DNA of 11,370 nt. Origin: an uncultured Oscillospiraceae bacterium (GTDB lineage Bacteria; Bacillota; Clostridia; Oscillospirales; Acutalibacteraceae). The translations under genes and the position numbers were made by a program. The stretch's first letter is position 1, and each line of letters begins with the position of its first letter. Where the stretch lies: positions 1 to 11,370 of the forward strand of contig URDW01000065.1 in assembly GCA_900546735.1 (NCBI GenBank). Reading direction: 5' to 3'. A model generated the notes under the pieces. The model made no database searches, was not told the DNA's origin, and saw nothing but the letters and a program-made list of their open reading frames with translations. Below are positions 1-6,969 of the stretch, in pieces.

Positions 1-25
1 AGTCTATTTTCAAAATTTTTTCTAC

Positions 26-58
26 GCGCGGTCCAACCGGCTTTTTCGACAGTCTTAA
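26..58 (+). repeat. Terminator-associated 33-base element, copy 1
   Basis: This segment reads GCGCG-GTCCAA-CCGGCTTTTTCGACAGTCT-TAA. It matches the reverse complement of 11238-11270 at 30 of 33 positions; the differences are at 31, 36 and 56. In both copies the element runs directly into a hairpin terminator. This suggests a dispersed sequence attached to terminators rather than a chance match. It is not coding. Its role is unknown. Confidence 0.6.
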
Positions 59-84
59 ACACAGGCAGATATGTGCCTGTGTTT
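57..84. terminator. Bidirectional hairpin terminator 3' of the PHP gene
   Basis: An 11-bp stem (57-67 with 74-84) encloses the loop GATATG. The arms begin with AAA and end with TTT, so each strand has only a short U-run. It lies 20 bases beyond the stop codon of the minus-strand PHP gene. It could also stop plus-strand transcription entering from the left of the window. Confidence 0.65.
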
Positions 85-104
85 TCACCGAATGGTCGTA
101 TGCT

Positions 105-1007
105 TTAAAAGTCGTCCTTATGCACAGCGGCATTCTGCATGGCGGCCTGTTTTTCCGCCTTGCGCTGGGCGCGCTTTTTCTTCGCTTTGTAGCCCAAAAG
201 CTTTTCCACATGGTCCTGCGGCGTGGTGCACGAACCGATCGTAACCGGCGACGGGCCGTAAATGCCGTGAAAGTCAGAACCGCCGGTCATCAGCAGTCCG
301 GTCGTTTTGCAGTAAGCCGTCAGCTTGTCGATCTGTTCTTTAGAGGCGCTGGGGTGCCAAACCTCAATGCCGTCGAGCCCCATGTTCCTGTACTTTTCGA
401 TCTCGTCAAAATTGTCGTAAAACGCGGGGTGCGCCAAAACGGCAATGCCGCCGGCGTTGTGCACCTCGTCGATCACTTCGGTCACGTCGGGGTACTTGGT
501 GGGCGCCAAAATGTTGGTCTCGCTCTCGGGGCTGAACAGCGCGTGGAACAGGTCGCCGAAAATTTTGTCGGTGTAACCGGCGTCCATCAGCGCGTGCATA
601 ATGTGCTGTTTGTACAAATTGGTGGAGCCGGAGGCGTGTGCGATGATAAACTCAGAGGAAACGGGGAAACGCGACGCCACCTTGAGCATCATGATCTGCC
701 CGGCGCGCTTGCGCGCAATGCTGGTGCGCTTGCAAAGCCCTTCCAGGCGGTCCGGCGCATCAGCCAGGTAGGAAAGGATGTGCACTTTTTTGCCGGCCTC
801 GTTGTCAAAGGCCGACAGCTCCACGCCCGGGACCACCCGAACGTCGTAGCGCTTGCTGATCACCTGCGCTCTTACTGTGCCGGCAAGACAGTCATGGTCT
901 GTGATGGCGATGGTGTCGATACCGCTTTTTTTGGCAATGCAGATTACGTCTTCAATGCCGACGGAGCCGTCGCTCAGTTTTGTGTGACAATGCAGGTCTG
1001 CTGCCAT
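105..1007 (-). CDS. PHP-domain metal-dependent phosphoesterase (TrpH/RNase AM-like)
   Basis: A 300-residue cytosolic phosphoesterase of the PHP family (COG0613), whose members hydrolyse 3',5'-nucleoside bisphosphates or trim short RNA 5' ends using a metal cluster. The metal ligands are visible: HCH at H6/H8, TDHD with D37/H38/D39, E63 in PGVELSA, H76 in HILSY, H193 in LAHPAFY, and SDFHG with D245/H247. The start chosen has GGGAGGGAG seven bases or fewer upstream; a start ten codons earlier has no such site. The last ~27 residues (from about 274) are a Lys/Arg/Ala-rich tail (KAKKKRAQRKAEKQ) beyond the catalytic fold, possibly for RNA contact. The gene has its own promoter and a long leader. 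The fold is certain; the exact substrate is inferred from the family. Confidence 0.88.
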   Translation of the reverse strand: MAADLHCHTKLSDGSVGIEDVICIAKKSGIDTIAITDHDCLAGTVRAQVISKRYDVRVVPGVELSAFDNEAGKKVHILSYLADAPDRLEGLCKRTSIARKRAGQIMMLKVASRFPVSSEFIIAHASGSTNLYKQHIMHALMDAGYTDKIFGDLFHALFSPESETNILAPTKYPDVTEVIDEVHNAGGIAVLAHPAFYDNFDEIEKYRNMGLDGIEVWHPSASKEQIDKLTAYCKTTGLLMTGGSDFHGIYGPSPVTIGSCTTPQDHVEKLLGYKAKKKRAQRKAEKQAAMQNAAVHKDDF

Positions 1008-1165
1008 AAATCTCCCTCCCGTTCTATGGAATTTCATGTAAGTGAACCACCTGCAAAGCAGGTGCGCGTGTGTGATTTAGGCGGCTGTTCGGGCCGGTAT
1101 GCGGCAAATCAGCAGTTCTGCGGCAAGTCTGCCTGTATGCTGAAAAAACGTGGGAATTACCGCAT
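1008..1165 (-). promoter_or_regulatory. Long, possibly structured leader of the PHP gene
   Basis: Transcription from the promoter at 1171-1199 should start near 1164 and leave about 150 untranslated bases. Read on the minus strand, the first bases (1155-1165, ATGcGGtAATT) can pair with AATTCCAT at 1026-1033, closing the whole leader just before the ribosome site. Inside there is a perfect 7-bp hairpin CACCTGC-TTT-GCAGGTG, a TGATTT/AAATCA helix, and a TCAGCA/TGCTGA helix enclosing GGCA-gact-TGCC; some of these are alternatives to one another. It matches no riboswitch signature I recognise. A 6S-like rod with a central bubble can be drawn but is unproven. Confidence 0.35.
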
Positions 1166-1170
1166 TTTTT

Positions 1171-1199
1171 ATTATAGCACATCATTTTTCCAAATGCAA
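1171..1199 (-). promoter_or_regulatory. Sigma-A promoter for the PHP gene
   Basis: On the minus strand TTGCAT (1194-1199), a 17-base spacer and TATAAT (1171-1176) are present, with TGC directly before the -10. The -10 is perfect and extended; the -35 matches consensus at only three positions. The predicted start is near 1164. Confidence 0.75.
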
Positions 1200-1226
1200 G
1201 CGCCGCGCACAAGCGGCGCTTTTTTT
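1198..1226 (+). terminator. Intrinsic terminator between maf and the PHP gene
   Basis: A 9-bp GC-rich stem (AAGCGCCGC, 1198-1206, with GCGGCGCTT, 1213-1221) and loop GCACAA are followed by T7 at 1220-1226 in the plus direction. No plus-strand gene lies upstream. In the minus direction, where it would end the zapA-U32-maf operon, the tail is TTGCATTT, which is weaker. The left arm overlaps the -35 of the PHP promoter. Confidence 0.7.
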
Positions 1227-1297
1227 GTCCAATTTCGCCAGAATTCTTCGACAAATTCCGACTGATTTTACCGTATGCGTAAAAACGGTGCGCTCGC

Positions 1298-1849
1298 TTA
1301 GCCTTGCAAAAAGGCGCGCAGGCGGCGGCTGAGCAGCGCCACCGGCAGGCCGACCACGTTGTAAAAGTCGCCGTCTATTTTTTCCACGAACAGCCGCCCC
1401 TTGCCCTGAATGCCGTAGGCGCCGGCCTTGTCCATCGGTTCGCCGCTTTTTATGTAAGCGCGTATCTCGTCGCCCGTCAGCGGGTAGAACCAAACGCCGG
1501 TCTTTTGGCAAAAGGTGTCGGCTTTGTCCTGTGCGGCGATCGTTACGCCGGTCATCACGGTGTGCCTGCGCCCGGACAGGCGCGTCAGCATTTCAAACGC
1601 GTCGTCCTCGTCCTTCGGCTTGCCCAAAATCTCACCGTCCATGACCACGATGGTGTCGGCGGCGATCACCACGTCGCCCGGCTTTGCAAACGGCGCGGCC
1701 TTGGCGCGCGACAGCGCCTGCACGGCCTCTTCGGGGGCAAGCGCGGCAAACGGGCTTTCGTCCACGCCGGAGGTGCGCACTTCAAAATCCGGCGTAATGG
1801 TCGCCAGCAGCTCGCGCCGGCGCGGCGATGCAGATGCCAAAATCAGCAT
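1298..1849 (-). CDS. maf: Maf family nucleoside triphosphate pyrophosphatase
   Basis: A 183-residue cytosolic house-cleaning enzyme that hydrolyses non-canonical or excess NTPs to NMP and pyrophosphate. Full family length is present. Visible motifs are the N-terminal SASPRRREL (6-14), AADTIVV with likely catalytic D65, LGKPKD (75-80), LSGRRHTVMTGV (91-102), SGEPMDKAGAYGIQG (135-149) and GDFYNVVGLP (160-169). The DKAGAYGIQG and FYNVVGLP signatures point to the dTTP/UTP-preferring branch (YhdE-like); this is family inference. It starts three bases after the U32 stop, with its AGAGGAG ribosome site inside the end of that gene, so it is the last gene of the zapA-U32-maf operon. Maf proteins have been linked to septum inhibition, which fits the company of zapA. 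Confidence 0.93.
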   Translation of the reverse strand: MLILASASPRRRELLATITPDFEVRTSGVDESPFAALAPEEAVQALSRAKAAPFAKPGDVVIAADTIVVMDGEILGKPKDEDDAFEMLTRLSGRRHTVMTGVTIAAQDKADTFCQKTGVWFYPLTGDEIRAYIKSGEPMDKAGAYGIQGKGRLFVEKIDGDFYNVVGLPVALLSRRLRAFLQG

Positions 1850-1852
1850 GTT

Positions 1853-3868
1853 TTATAACACTCCTCTGTAGTAAAGGCCGTGCGTGGCGTTTTTGCCGGC
1901 GGCCGGGCGGCCGTTTAAAAAGGCATTCGTCACCCGCTGCACGTCCTCTTTTGTTTCGGTCGTAAAATACAGCTCGGCGCAGTCGGCGCCAAAGGCTTCG
2001 ATTTTGCCGGCCATGTCCAGCACGTCGCTGTTCAGCAGCTCCTTGCACGGCAGCGGCGAACATAAAACGGGGAAGCGCCGCCCGGTGCGGTCGGTCAGTA
2101 CGCCGTGCTTCTGGCAGGCTTTGCAGCCGGTGCTTGCCTGCACGGGACAGGCGCGAAACGTCATCAGCACCAGCCGGCCGTAAACGATCACGGTCTTTTG
2201 CCCGGGCACGTTCAGCGCCCTGATCTCGGCGGCGGTCAGCTCAAACGGCGCCGTTACGTTTTCGTAAGGCGCGTAGCTGTTAAATACGTTCATGCTGTGG
2301 TCGGCAAACACCGTAAGCCCGGCTTCTTCGGCCAGGGCCGCCGCGTCCAGGTTGGCGCAGAGCGCCTCGCGCACGCCGTGTGCTTTCAGCTTTTGCAGCT
2401 TGGCGGCGATCTTTTCCTCCACGCCGAACAGCCCGGCCGGAATGTAGACCTGCGCGCCGTGTTTGGCAAAGTTTCCCTCTGTTTCCCATACCGGCAGCCA
2501 GATGCGGGCGAACGGGTGATTTTCGGGGATCTGTTCGGCGGTGCGAAAGCGCGCGGTAAGCACCGTCTTGCGCGCCCGGCTGTCGGGCGCGGCCGGCGCA
2601 AAAGGCAAAGTCTTTGGTACGGGGCGGGCGCACAGCGCGTTTTCCAGCGCCTGCACGGCGTCACGGCGCAGGGCGTTCAGTTCGGCGGCGCGCAGCGAAA
2701 GGCCGTCGTCCACCGTGCAGTTTATGCTTTCTGTGTAAAACGGCGTGCCGCCCAGCTTGGCCAGGCGTTCGCGCACTTCCTGTGCCGAAAGCGCGCGGTG
2801 TTCGGCCGGTTCGGGCACGGCCCCGGTCACTTCGGCCGTTTGGCCGCCGGCTTGTATGCGCAGCCGGCACGCTTCGCCGGCTTTGCAGGTAAAGTCCATT
2901 TGTACGCCGGTGCGCGGCGTCTCTTTTTCGTAGAGCTTTTCCAGCCCTTTGAGCAGCGGCGTGGTCGCGGCCGTCACGTCCTCCTTGCGGCGAAAGCCGA
3001 AAAGGGACTTGTCGGTGCGGCCGGTAAAGTAGCCGTCGGTAAAGCCGCTGCGGGAAAACACGGCCGCAAGCGTCTGCCGCTCGTCCGGTGTGCTGCGCCC
3101 GGCCCGGGCGTTTTTGCAGGCCGTCGTGGCCGCGGCAACGTACTCCGGCCGCTTCATGCGCCCTTCGATCTTCAGCGAATTTATGCCGAGCGCCGAGAGC
3201 TCTTCGATCTTTTCGACCAGCGAAAGGTCTTTCAGGCTCAGTGCGCGTTCGCTTTTGTCGCTTTTTGCCGAAAAGGGCAGGCGGCAGGGCTGGGCGCATG
3301 CGCCGCGGTTGCCGCTGCGCGAACCGATCATGGCCGACAGCCGGCACTGCCCGGAAAGGCACATGCAAAGCGCGCCGTGCACAAACGCCTCCAGCTCCAG
3401 GGCGGTTTGGCGGCGCAGGGCGGCGATCTCGGTTTTGTTCATCTCGCGCGGCAGCACCATGCGTGCAAAGCCGGCGTTCTCCAGCTTTTTTGCCCCGGCG
3501 GCGGTGCACACGTTCATTTGGGTAGAGGCGTGCAGCACGGCCTGCGGGCAGGTGCGCCGCACCACTTCGATCAGCCCGGGGTCGGCAATGATCAGGGCGT
3601 CCACCCCGGTGCGCAGCGCCTGTGCTACAAAGGCGGCGGCCGCCGCCATTTCGCTGTCTTTTACGGCGGTGTTCACGGCCAGGTGCACTTTTACGCCGCG
3701 CGCGTGGCAAAAGCGCACGGCCTGCTCCAGTTCTTCTTCAGAAAAATTGCCGGCGCTGCGCCGGGCGCTGAACAGCTTGCCGCCAAGGTAAACTGCATCT
3801 GCGCCTGTGCGAACGCCGGCAATCAGGGCCTCCATGCTGCCTGCAGGGGCCAGTATTTCGGGTTTCAT
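1853..3868 (-). CDS. U32 family protein, long form (RlhA-like, with DUF3656)
   Basis: A 671-residue U32-family protein. Members were called peptidases, but characterised long bacterial relatives (E. coli RlhA/YdcP) hydroxylate a 23S rRNA cytidine, and shorter TrhP acts on tRNA uridine. The TIM-barrel start LAPAGSMEALIAGVRTGADA and VYLGGKLFSAR is clear. The U32 signature EAFVHGALCMCLSGQCRLS spans 160-178, with cysteines C168 and C175, then C191 and C195 in GACAQPC; these four probably bind a metal or Fe-S centre. NSLKIEGRMKRPEYVA lies at 230-245. An ELNALRRDAV motif in the second half and a C-terminal CPVQASTGCKACQ cysteine cluster with TDRTGRRFPV fit the DUF3656-containing long form. Its ATG shares one base with the zapA stop (TAATG), so translation is probably coupled. 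Family is certain; rRNA hydroxylation is inference. Confidence 0.9.
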   Translation of the reverse strand: MKPEILAPAGSMEALIAGVRTGADAVYLGGKLFSARRSAGNFSEEELEQAVRFCHARGVKVHLAVNTAVKDSEMAAAAAFVAQALRTGVDALIIADPGLIEVVRRTCPQAVLHASTQMNVCTAAGAKKLENAGFARMVLPREMNKTEIAALRRQTALELEAFVHGALCMCLSGQCRLSAMIGSRSGNRGACAQPCRLPFSAKSDKSERALSLKDLSLVEKIEELSALGINSLKIEGRMKRPEYVAAATTACKNARAGRSTPDERQTLAAVFSRSGFTDGYFTGRTDKSLFGFRRKEDVTAATTPLLKGLEKLYEKETPRTGVQMDFTCKAGEACRLRIQAGGQTAEVTGAVPEPAEHRALSAQEVRERLAKLGGTPFYTESINCTVDDGLSLRAAELNALRRDAVQALENALCARPVPKTLPFAPAAPDSRARKTVLTARFRTAEQIPENHPFARIWLPVWETEGNFAKHGAQVYIPAGLFGVEEKIAAKLQKLKAHGVREALCANLDAAALAEEAGLTVFADHSMNVFNSYAPYENVTAPFELTAAEIRALNVPGQKTVIVYGRLVLMTFRACPVQASTGCKACQKHGVLTDRTGRRFPVLCSPLPCKELLNSDVLDMAGKIEAFGADCAELYFTTETKEDVQRVTNAFLNGRPAAGKNATHGLYYRGVL

Positions 3869-4218
3869 TATTTCTGTGCCAGTTTGCCCCGCAGGTTCGC
3901 GATCTCGCGGTTCAGGCGTTCGATCTCGTGGCGTGCCACGTCGGCCTCCATGCGTGCGCGTGCGGAATCCTCCAGATAGTCTTTGATCTGGGCGCGCAGA
4001 TTGTCGGACGATGCGCTGGCTTTTTTGGCCGCGTCCATCTGGTCAAGCGCCACCAGCACGGCAGCCTGTGTCTGCGACAGCGAAGGCGTTTCGGCCATGG
4101 TCTGGCGGATCTCGTTGTTGAGCGCCTCGGCCAGGTCGGTCACATAATCGGGGTCATCCTCTGTAATAATGGAGTAGGTCGTTCCGCCAACGACGATGTG
4201 CACCTTGTTCTTTTCCAT
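3868..4218 (-). CDS. zapA: Cell division protein ZapA
   Basis: A 116-residue cytosolic protein of the ZapA family, which binds and cross-links FtsZ filaments at the Z-ring. The N-terminal globular part shows the typical opening strand pattern (KVHIVVGGTTYSI), followed by DPDYVTDLAEALNNEIRQ and AAVLVALDQMDAA. Residues from about 65 to 115 form a heptad-rich helix (ARARMEADVARHEIERLNRE), the expected dimer/tetramer coiled coil. GAGGTGA precedes the ATG, and a consensus promoter lies about 60-80 bases upstream. First gene of an operon with the U32 gene and maf; a zapA-U32 neighbourhood is common in clostridia as far as I recall. Confidence 0.9.
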   Translation of the reverse strand: MEKNKVHIVVGGTTYSIITEDDPDYVTDLAEALNNEIRQTMAETPSLSQTQAAVLVALDQMDAAKKASASSDNLRAQIKDYLEDSARARMEADVARHEIERLNREIANLRGKLAQK

Positions 4219-4240
4219 ATCTTCACCTCAAAGTCATCAC

Positions 4241-4258
4241 GCGCCCTTTGCCGGGCGC
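4241..4258 (-). other. Hairpin in the zapA leader
   Basis: A perfect 6-bp GC stem (GCGCCC/GGGCGC, loop of six) sits between the zapA start of transcription and its ribosome site. No U-run follows, so it is not a terminator; it may only stabilise the mRNA 5' end. Confidence 0.4.
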
Positions 4259-4273
4259 TGTCTTTACAGTTTA

Positions 4274-4302
4274 AGTATAGCAATTTGGCGAGGCCTTGTC
4301 AA
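4274..4302 (-). promoter_or_regulatory. Sigma-A promoter for zapA-U32-maf
   Basis: On the minus strand a perfect TTGACA (4297-4302), a 17-base spacer and TATACT (4274-4279) are present, with TGC directly before the -10. The start should fall near 4267, leaving a leader of about 50 bases. The 4303-4434 stretch behind it, after trpS, holds only weak hairpins (for example CGGCG/CGCCG at 4321-4337) and no clear trpS terminator. Confidence 0.85.
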
Positions 4303-4434
4303 TCAATAAAAGCGCGCAGACGGCGCAGAAAACGCCGCTCTTTTTCTGCAGTGTGCCCCAAAAGGCGGCGGTTATGCAAAAATTGCAAATTCTCTTGCTG
4401 TGCCTGTGCGCTTTGGAACTGACCGTAAAGTTTT

Positions 4435-5529
4435 TTATGCGTTTTTATATTTTTCGGCCTGCGATTCAATCAGCGCCCTGTCGTCAAAGTAGTTGATCTG
4501 CATGGCGGCTTTTACGCGGTCAAGCGTTTCGGCCGCAGCCGCTTCGGCACGGCGGCTGCCGTCCTGCAGCATTTCGTAAATTTCGGGAATGTGCTGCTGC
4601 AGCTCGGCGCGGCGCGTACGGATCGGCGCCAGTTCAGACTGCAAAACCGTATTCAGAAATTTCTTTACTTTTACGTCGCCCAGACCGCCGCGCGTGTAGT
4701 GCGCCTTGAGCTCGTCCAGGTTTTTGTATTCGCTCCAGAATTCGGCAAAGTGCTCGTCGCGGCAGAAAGCGTCCAGGTAAATGAACACCGGGTTGCCCTC
4801 CACGCGCCCGGGGTCGCTGACCTTCAGGTGGTTCGGGTCGGTGAACATGCTCATCACCTTCTGGCGCACCTCTTCTTCGCTGTCGGCCAGGTAAATGCAG
4901 TTGCCCAGCGACTTGCTCATTTTGGCCTTGCCGTCAATGCCGGGCAGGCGCAGGCAGGCTGCGTTCGCGGGCAAAAGCGCGTTCGGCTCCACCAGCGTTT
5001 CGCCGTAAACGGCGTTGAATTTGTGCACGATCTCCTTGGCCTGTTCGATCATCGGCAGCTGGTCCTCGCCCACCGGCACGGTGTCGGCGCCAAAGGCCGT
5101 AATGTCGGCCGCCTGGCTGATCGGGTAGGTGAAAAAGCCCACGGGAATGCTGGTTTCAAAGCCGCGCAGCTTGATCTCGTTTTTCACGGTGGGGTTGCGC
5201 TGCAGGCGCGACACCGTCACCAGGTTCATGTAGTAAAAGCTCAGCTCGGTCAGCTGCGGGATCTGCGACTGGATGCAGATGGTCGTCTTCTGCGGGTCAA
5301 TGCCGCAGGCCAGGTAGTCAAGCGCCACCTCGATCACGTTTTCGCGCACCTTCTGCGGGTTTTCGGCGTTGTCGGTCAGCGCCTGCGCGTCGGCGATCAT
5401 CACATAAATTTTGTCGTACTCGCCGCTCTCCTGCAGCTCTACGCGGCGCTTGAGCGAGCCGACATAGTGCCCCACATGCAGCCGACCGGTCGGCCGGTCG
5501 GCCGTTAAAATGATTTTTTTCTTTTCCAT
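4435..5529 (-). CDS. trpS: Tryptophan--tRNA ligase
   Basis: A 364-residue class I aminoacyl-tRNA synthetase that activates tryptophan with ATP and charges tRNA-Trp in the cytosol. The ATP signatures are HVGH at 18-21 (HIGH motif, in [16 protein letters not shown]) and KMSKS at 203-207. The Rossmann core is intact: [35 protein letters not shown] and [19 protein letters not shown] are all typical. The [19 protein letters not shown] opening and [12 protein letters not shown] identify the streptococcal/clostridial branch rather than the Bacillus type of about 330 residues. A GGGG purine tract precedes the ATG at slightly long spacing. The upstream gap is only 156 bases and shows no T-box sequence, so control by uncharged tRNA is not supported. 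Confidence 0.96.
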   Translation of the reverse strand: MEKKKIILTADRPTGRLHVGHYVGSLKRRVELQESGEYDKIYVMIADAQALTDNAENPQKVRENVIEVALDYLACGIDPQKTTICIQSQIPQLTELSFYYMNLVTVSRLQRNPTVKNEIKLRGFETSIPVGFFTYPISQAADITAFGADTVPVGEDQLPMIEQAKEIVHKFNAVYGETLVEPNALLPANAACLRLPGIDGKAKMSKSLGNCIYLADSEEEVRQKVMSMFTDPNHLKVSDPGRVEGNPVFIYLDAFCRDEHFAEFWSEYKNLDELKAHYTRGGLGDVKVKKFLNTVLQSELAPIRTRRAELQQHIPEIYEMLQDGSRRAEAAAAETLDRVKAAMQINYFDDRALIESQAEKYKNA

Positions 5530-5567
5530 AGTACAGGAAACCCCTTTAACTTCTTACAGTAAATCTA

Positions 5568-5596
5568 ATGATACCACAGCCGAACGGAAATTTCTA
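5568..5596 (-). promoter_or_regulatory. Promoter for trpS
   Basis: On the minus strand TAGAAA (5591-5596), a 17-base spacer and TATCAT (5568-5573) are present, with TGG directly before the -10. The -10 matches five of six and is extended, which compensates for the weak -35. It is divergent from the transporter promoter. Confidence 0.6.
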
Positions 5597-5616
5597 CACT
5601 TTTATTGCATTTTCTG

Positions 5617-5645
5617 TTGACAGTGTACGGCGGTTATGCTAAATA
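5617..5645 (+). promoter_or_regulatory. Promoter for the MFS transporter
   Basis: A perfect TTGACA at 5617-5622 is followed after 17 bases by TAAATA (5640-5645), preceded by TGC. The -10 is poor by itself, but the spacing and the TGn extension match the other promoters here. Confidence 0.5.
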
Positions 5646-5685
5646 AAATAATAATGACTTAAATTTTTCGGCTTCGGAGGCTTTT

Positions 5686-6876
5686 ATGGGAATGAACTAT
5701 CAAAGCACCATGCGCGCCTGTTTTGTGGGCTACATCGTGCAGGCCATCGTCAACAACTTTTTGCCGCTGCTGTTTTTAACGCTGCAGGCCGAGTATTCGA
5801 TCCCGCTTTCCAAGATCACGCTGCTCATCACCCTGAATTTTATGCTGCAGCTCGGCATCGACCTGGCGTCGGCCGTCTTTATCGATAAGATCGGCTACCG
5901 CGCCGCTGCCGTGGCCGCCCATGTGTTTGCGGCGGCCGGGCTTGTGATGCTGACCGTGCTGCCCGGCCTTTTCTCAGACGCGTTTATCGGGCTTTTGATT
6001 GCCGTCATGGTCTACGCCGTGGGCGGCGGCCTTTTGGAGGTGCTCGTCAGCCCCATCGTGGAGGCGTGCCCGACCCCCAACAAGGAAAAGGCCATGAGCA
6101 TGCTGCACTCGTTTTACTGCTGGGGCAGCGTCGGCGTGATCGGCCTTTCCACGCTGTTTTTCACGGCGTTCGGCATTGAAAACTGGCGCATCCTGGCGCT
6201 GGTCTGGGCAGCCATCCCGGTCGTGAACGCCGTTGTTTTTGCACGCGTGCCGATCGCGCCCCTTGCGCAGGAGGGGGAAAAGGGCCTTTCGATCGCCGGG
6301 CTTTTCAAAAACAAGCTGTTTCTTTTGATGTGCCTTTTGATGCTTTGCGCCGGCGCCAGCGAGCTTTCGGTCAGCCAGTGGGCTTCGGCGTTTGCCGAGT
6401 CCGGCCTCGGCGTCAGCAAAACGGTGGGCGACCTGGCCGGGCCTATGCTCTTTGCCGTTTTCATGGGTATTTCGCGCCTGTTTTACGGCAAGTTCGGCCA
6501 TAAGATCCGGCTGGAGTCGTTCATGCTGCTCAGCGGCGCGCTTTGCGTTGCGTCTTACCTGCTGATCACGCTCACGGGCAATGCGCTTCTCGGCTTTATC
6601 GGCTGCGCGCTGTGCGGCCTTTCGGTCGGCATCATGTGGCCGGGCACGTTCAGCCTGACGGCGGCCGGCGTCAAGGGCGGCGGCACGGCCATGTTTGCCC
6701 TTATGGCGCTGTTCGGCGACCTGGGCTGCACGGTCGGCCCGTCGGTCGTGGGCTTTGTGTCGGACCGCGCCGGCGGCGGGCTCGAAACGGGCATTTTGGC
6801 GGCCGTCGTTTTTCCGGCCGTCATGTGCGCCGGCGTTCTTTTCCTTCTGCTGCGCCGGAAAAGACGCGCGCGGTAA
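5686..6876 (+). CDS. Major facilitator superfamily transporter
   Basis: A 396-residue polytopic membrane protein with about 12 hydrophobic segments, the normal MFS size. The loop between helices 2 and 3 carries the MFS-like DKIGYR at 67-72, after a helix NFMLQLGIDLASAVF. The N-terminal half (NNFLPLLFLTLQ, LITLNFMLQ) and the second half (LYLL-like helices, GIMWPGTFSL, GGTAMFALMALFGDLGC) recall the fucose-permease-like sugar branch of MFS. GGAGG at 5676-5680 lies five bases before the chosen ATG; a second ATG two codons later (5692) is also possible. Substrate cannot be read from the sequence, and the neighbours (trpS divergent, a TM2 protein downstream) give no hint. Confidence 0.88.
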   Translation: MGMNYQSTMRACFVGYIVQAIVNNFLPLLFLTLQAEYSIPLSKITLLITLNFMLQLGIDLASAVFIDKIGYRAAAVAAHVFAAAGLVMLTVLPGLFSDAFIGLLIAVMVYAVGGGLLEVLVSPIVEACPTPNKEKAMSMLHSFYCWGSVGVIGLSTLFFTAFGIENWRILALVWAAIPVVNAVVFARVPIAPLAQEGEKGLSIAGLFKNKLFLLMCLLMLCAGASELSVSQWASAFAESGLGVSKTVGDLAGPMLFAVFMGISRLFYGKFGHKIRLESFMLLSGALCVASYLLITLTGNALLGFIGCALCGLSVGIMWPGTFSLTAAGVKGGGTAMFALMALFGDLGCTVGPSVVGFVSDRAGGGLETGILAAVVFPAVMCAGVLFLLLRRKRRAR

Positions 6877-6969
6877 ATTCCGGCACGATCGGGCAAAAAG
6901 GTTTCTTTTTCGTACATATTCTGTTACGCTGGGGGCAGCAGAAGAAAACTGCACAAAAGAGGGGTGTTT

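Noticed and set aside
120..1265. Long plus-strand open frame opposite the PHP gene
   Set aside because: It is antisense to a gene with complete catalytic motifs, crosses that gene's promoter region, has no ribosome site, and shows a composition typical of GC-rich shadow frames.
2105..3979. 624-codon plus-strand open frame opposite the U32 gene
   Set aside because: No recognisable domain; it lies over a full-length U32 protein with intact signatures. Other frames in this stretch are likewise by-products of GC-rich codon use.
5530..5685. T-box or other tRNA-sensing leader for trpS
   Set aside because: The whole divergent gap is 156 bases and about 30 remain for a leader; the conserved T-box sequence and a terminator are not there.
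5974..6954. Minus-strand open frame opposite the MFS transporter
   Set aside because: Arg/Ala/His-rich translation without domains; the plus frame has clear membrane helices.
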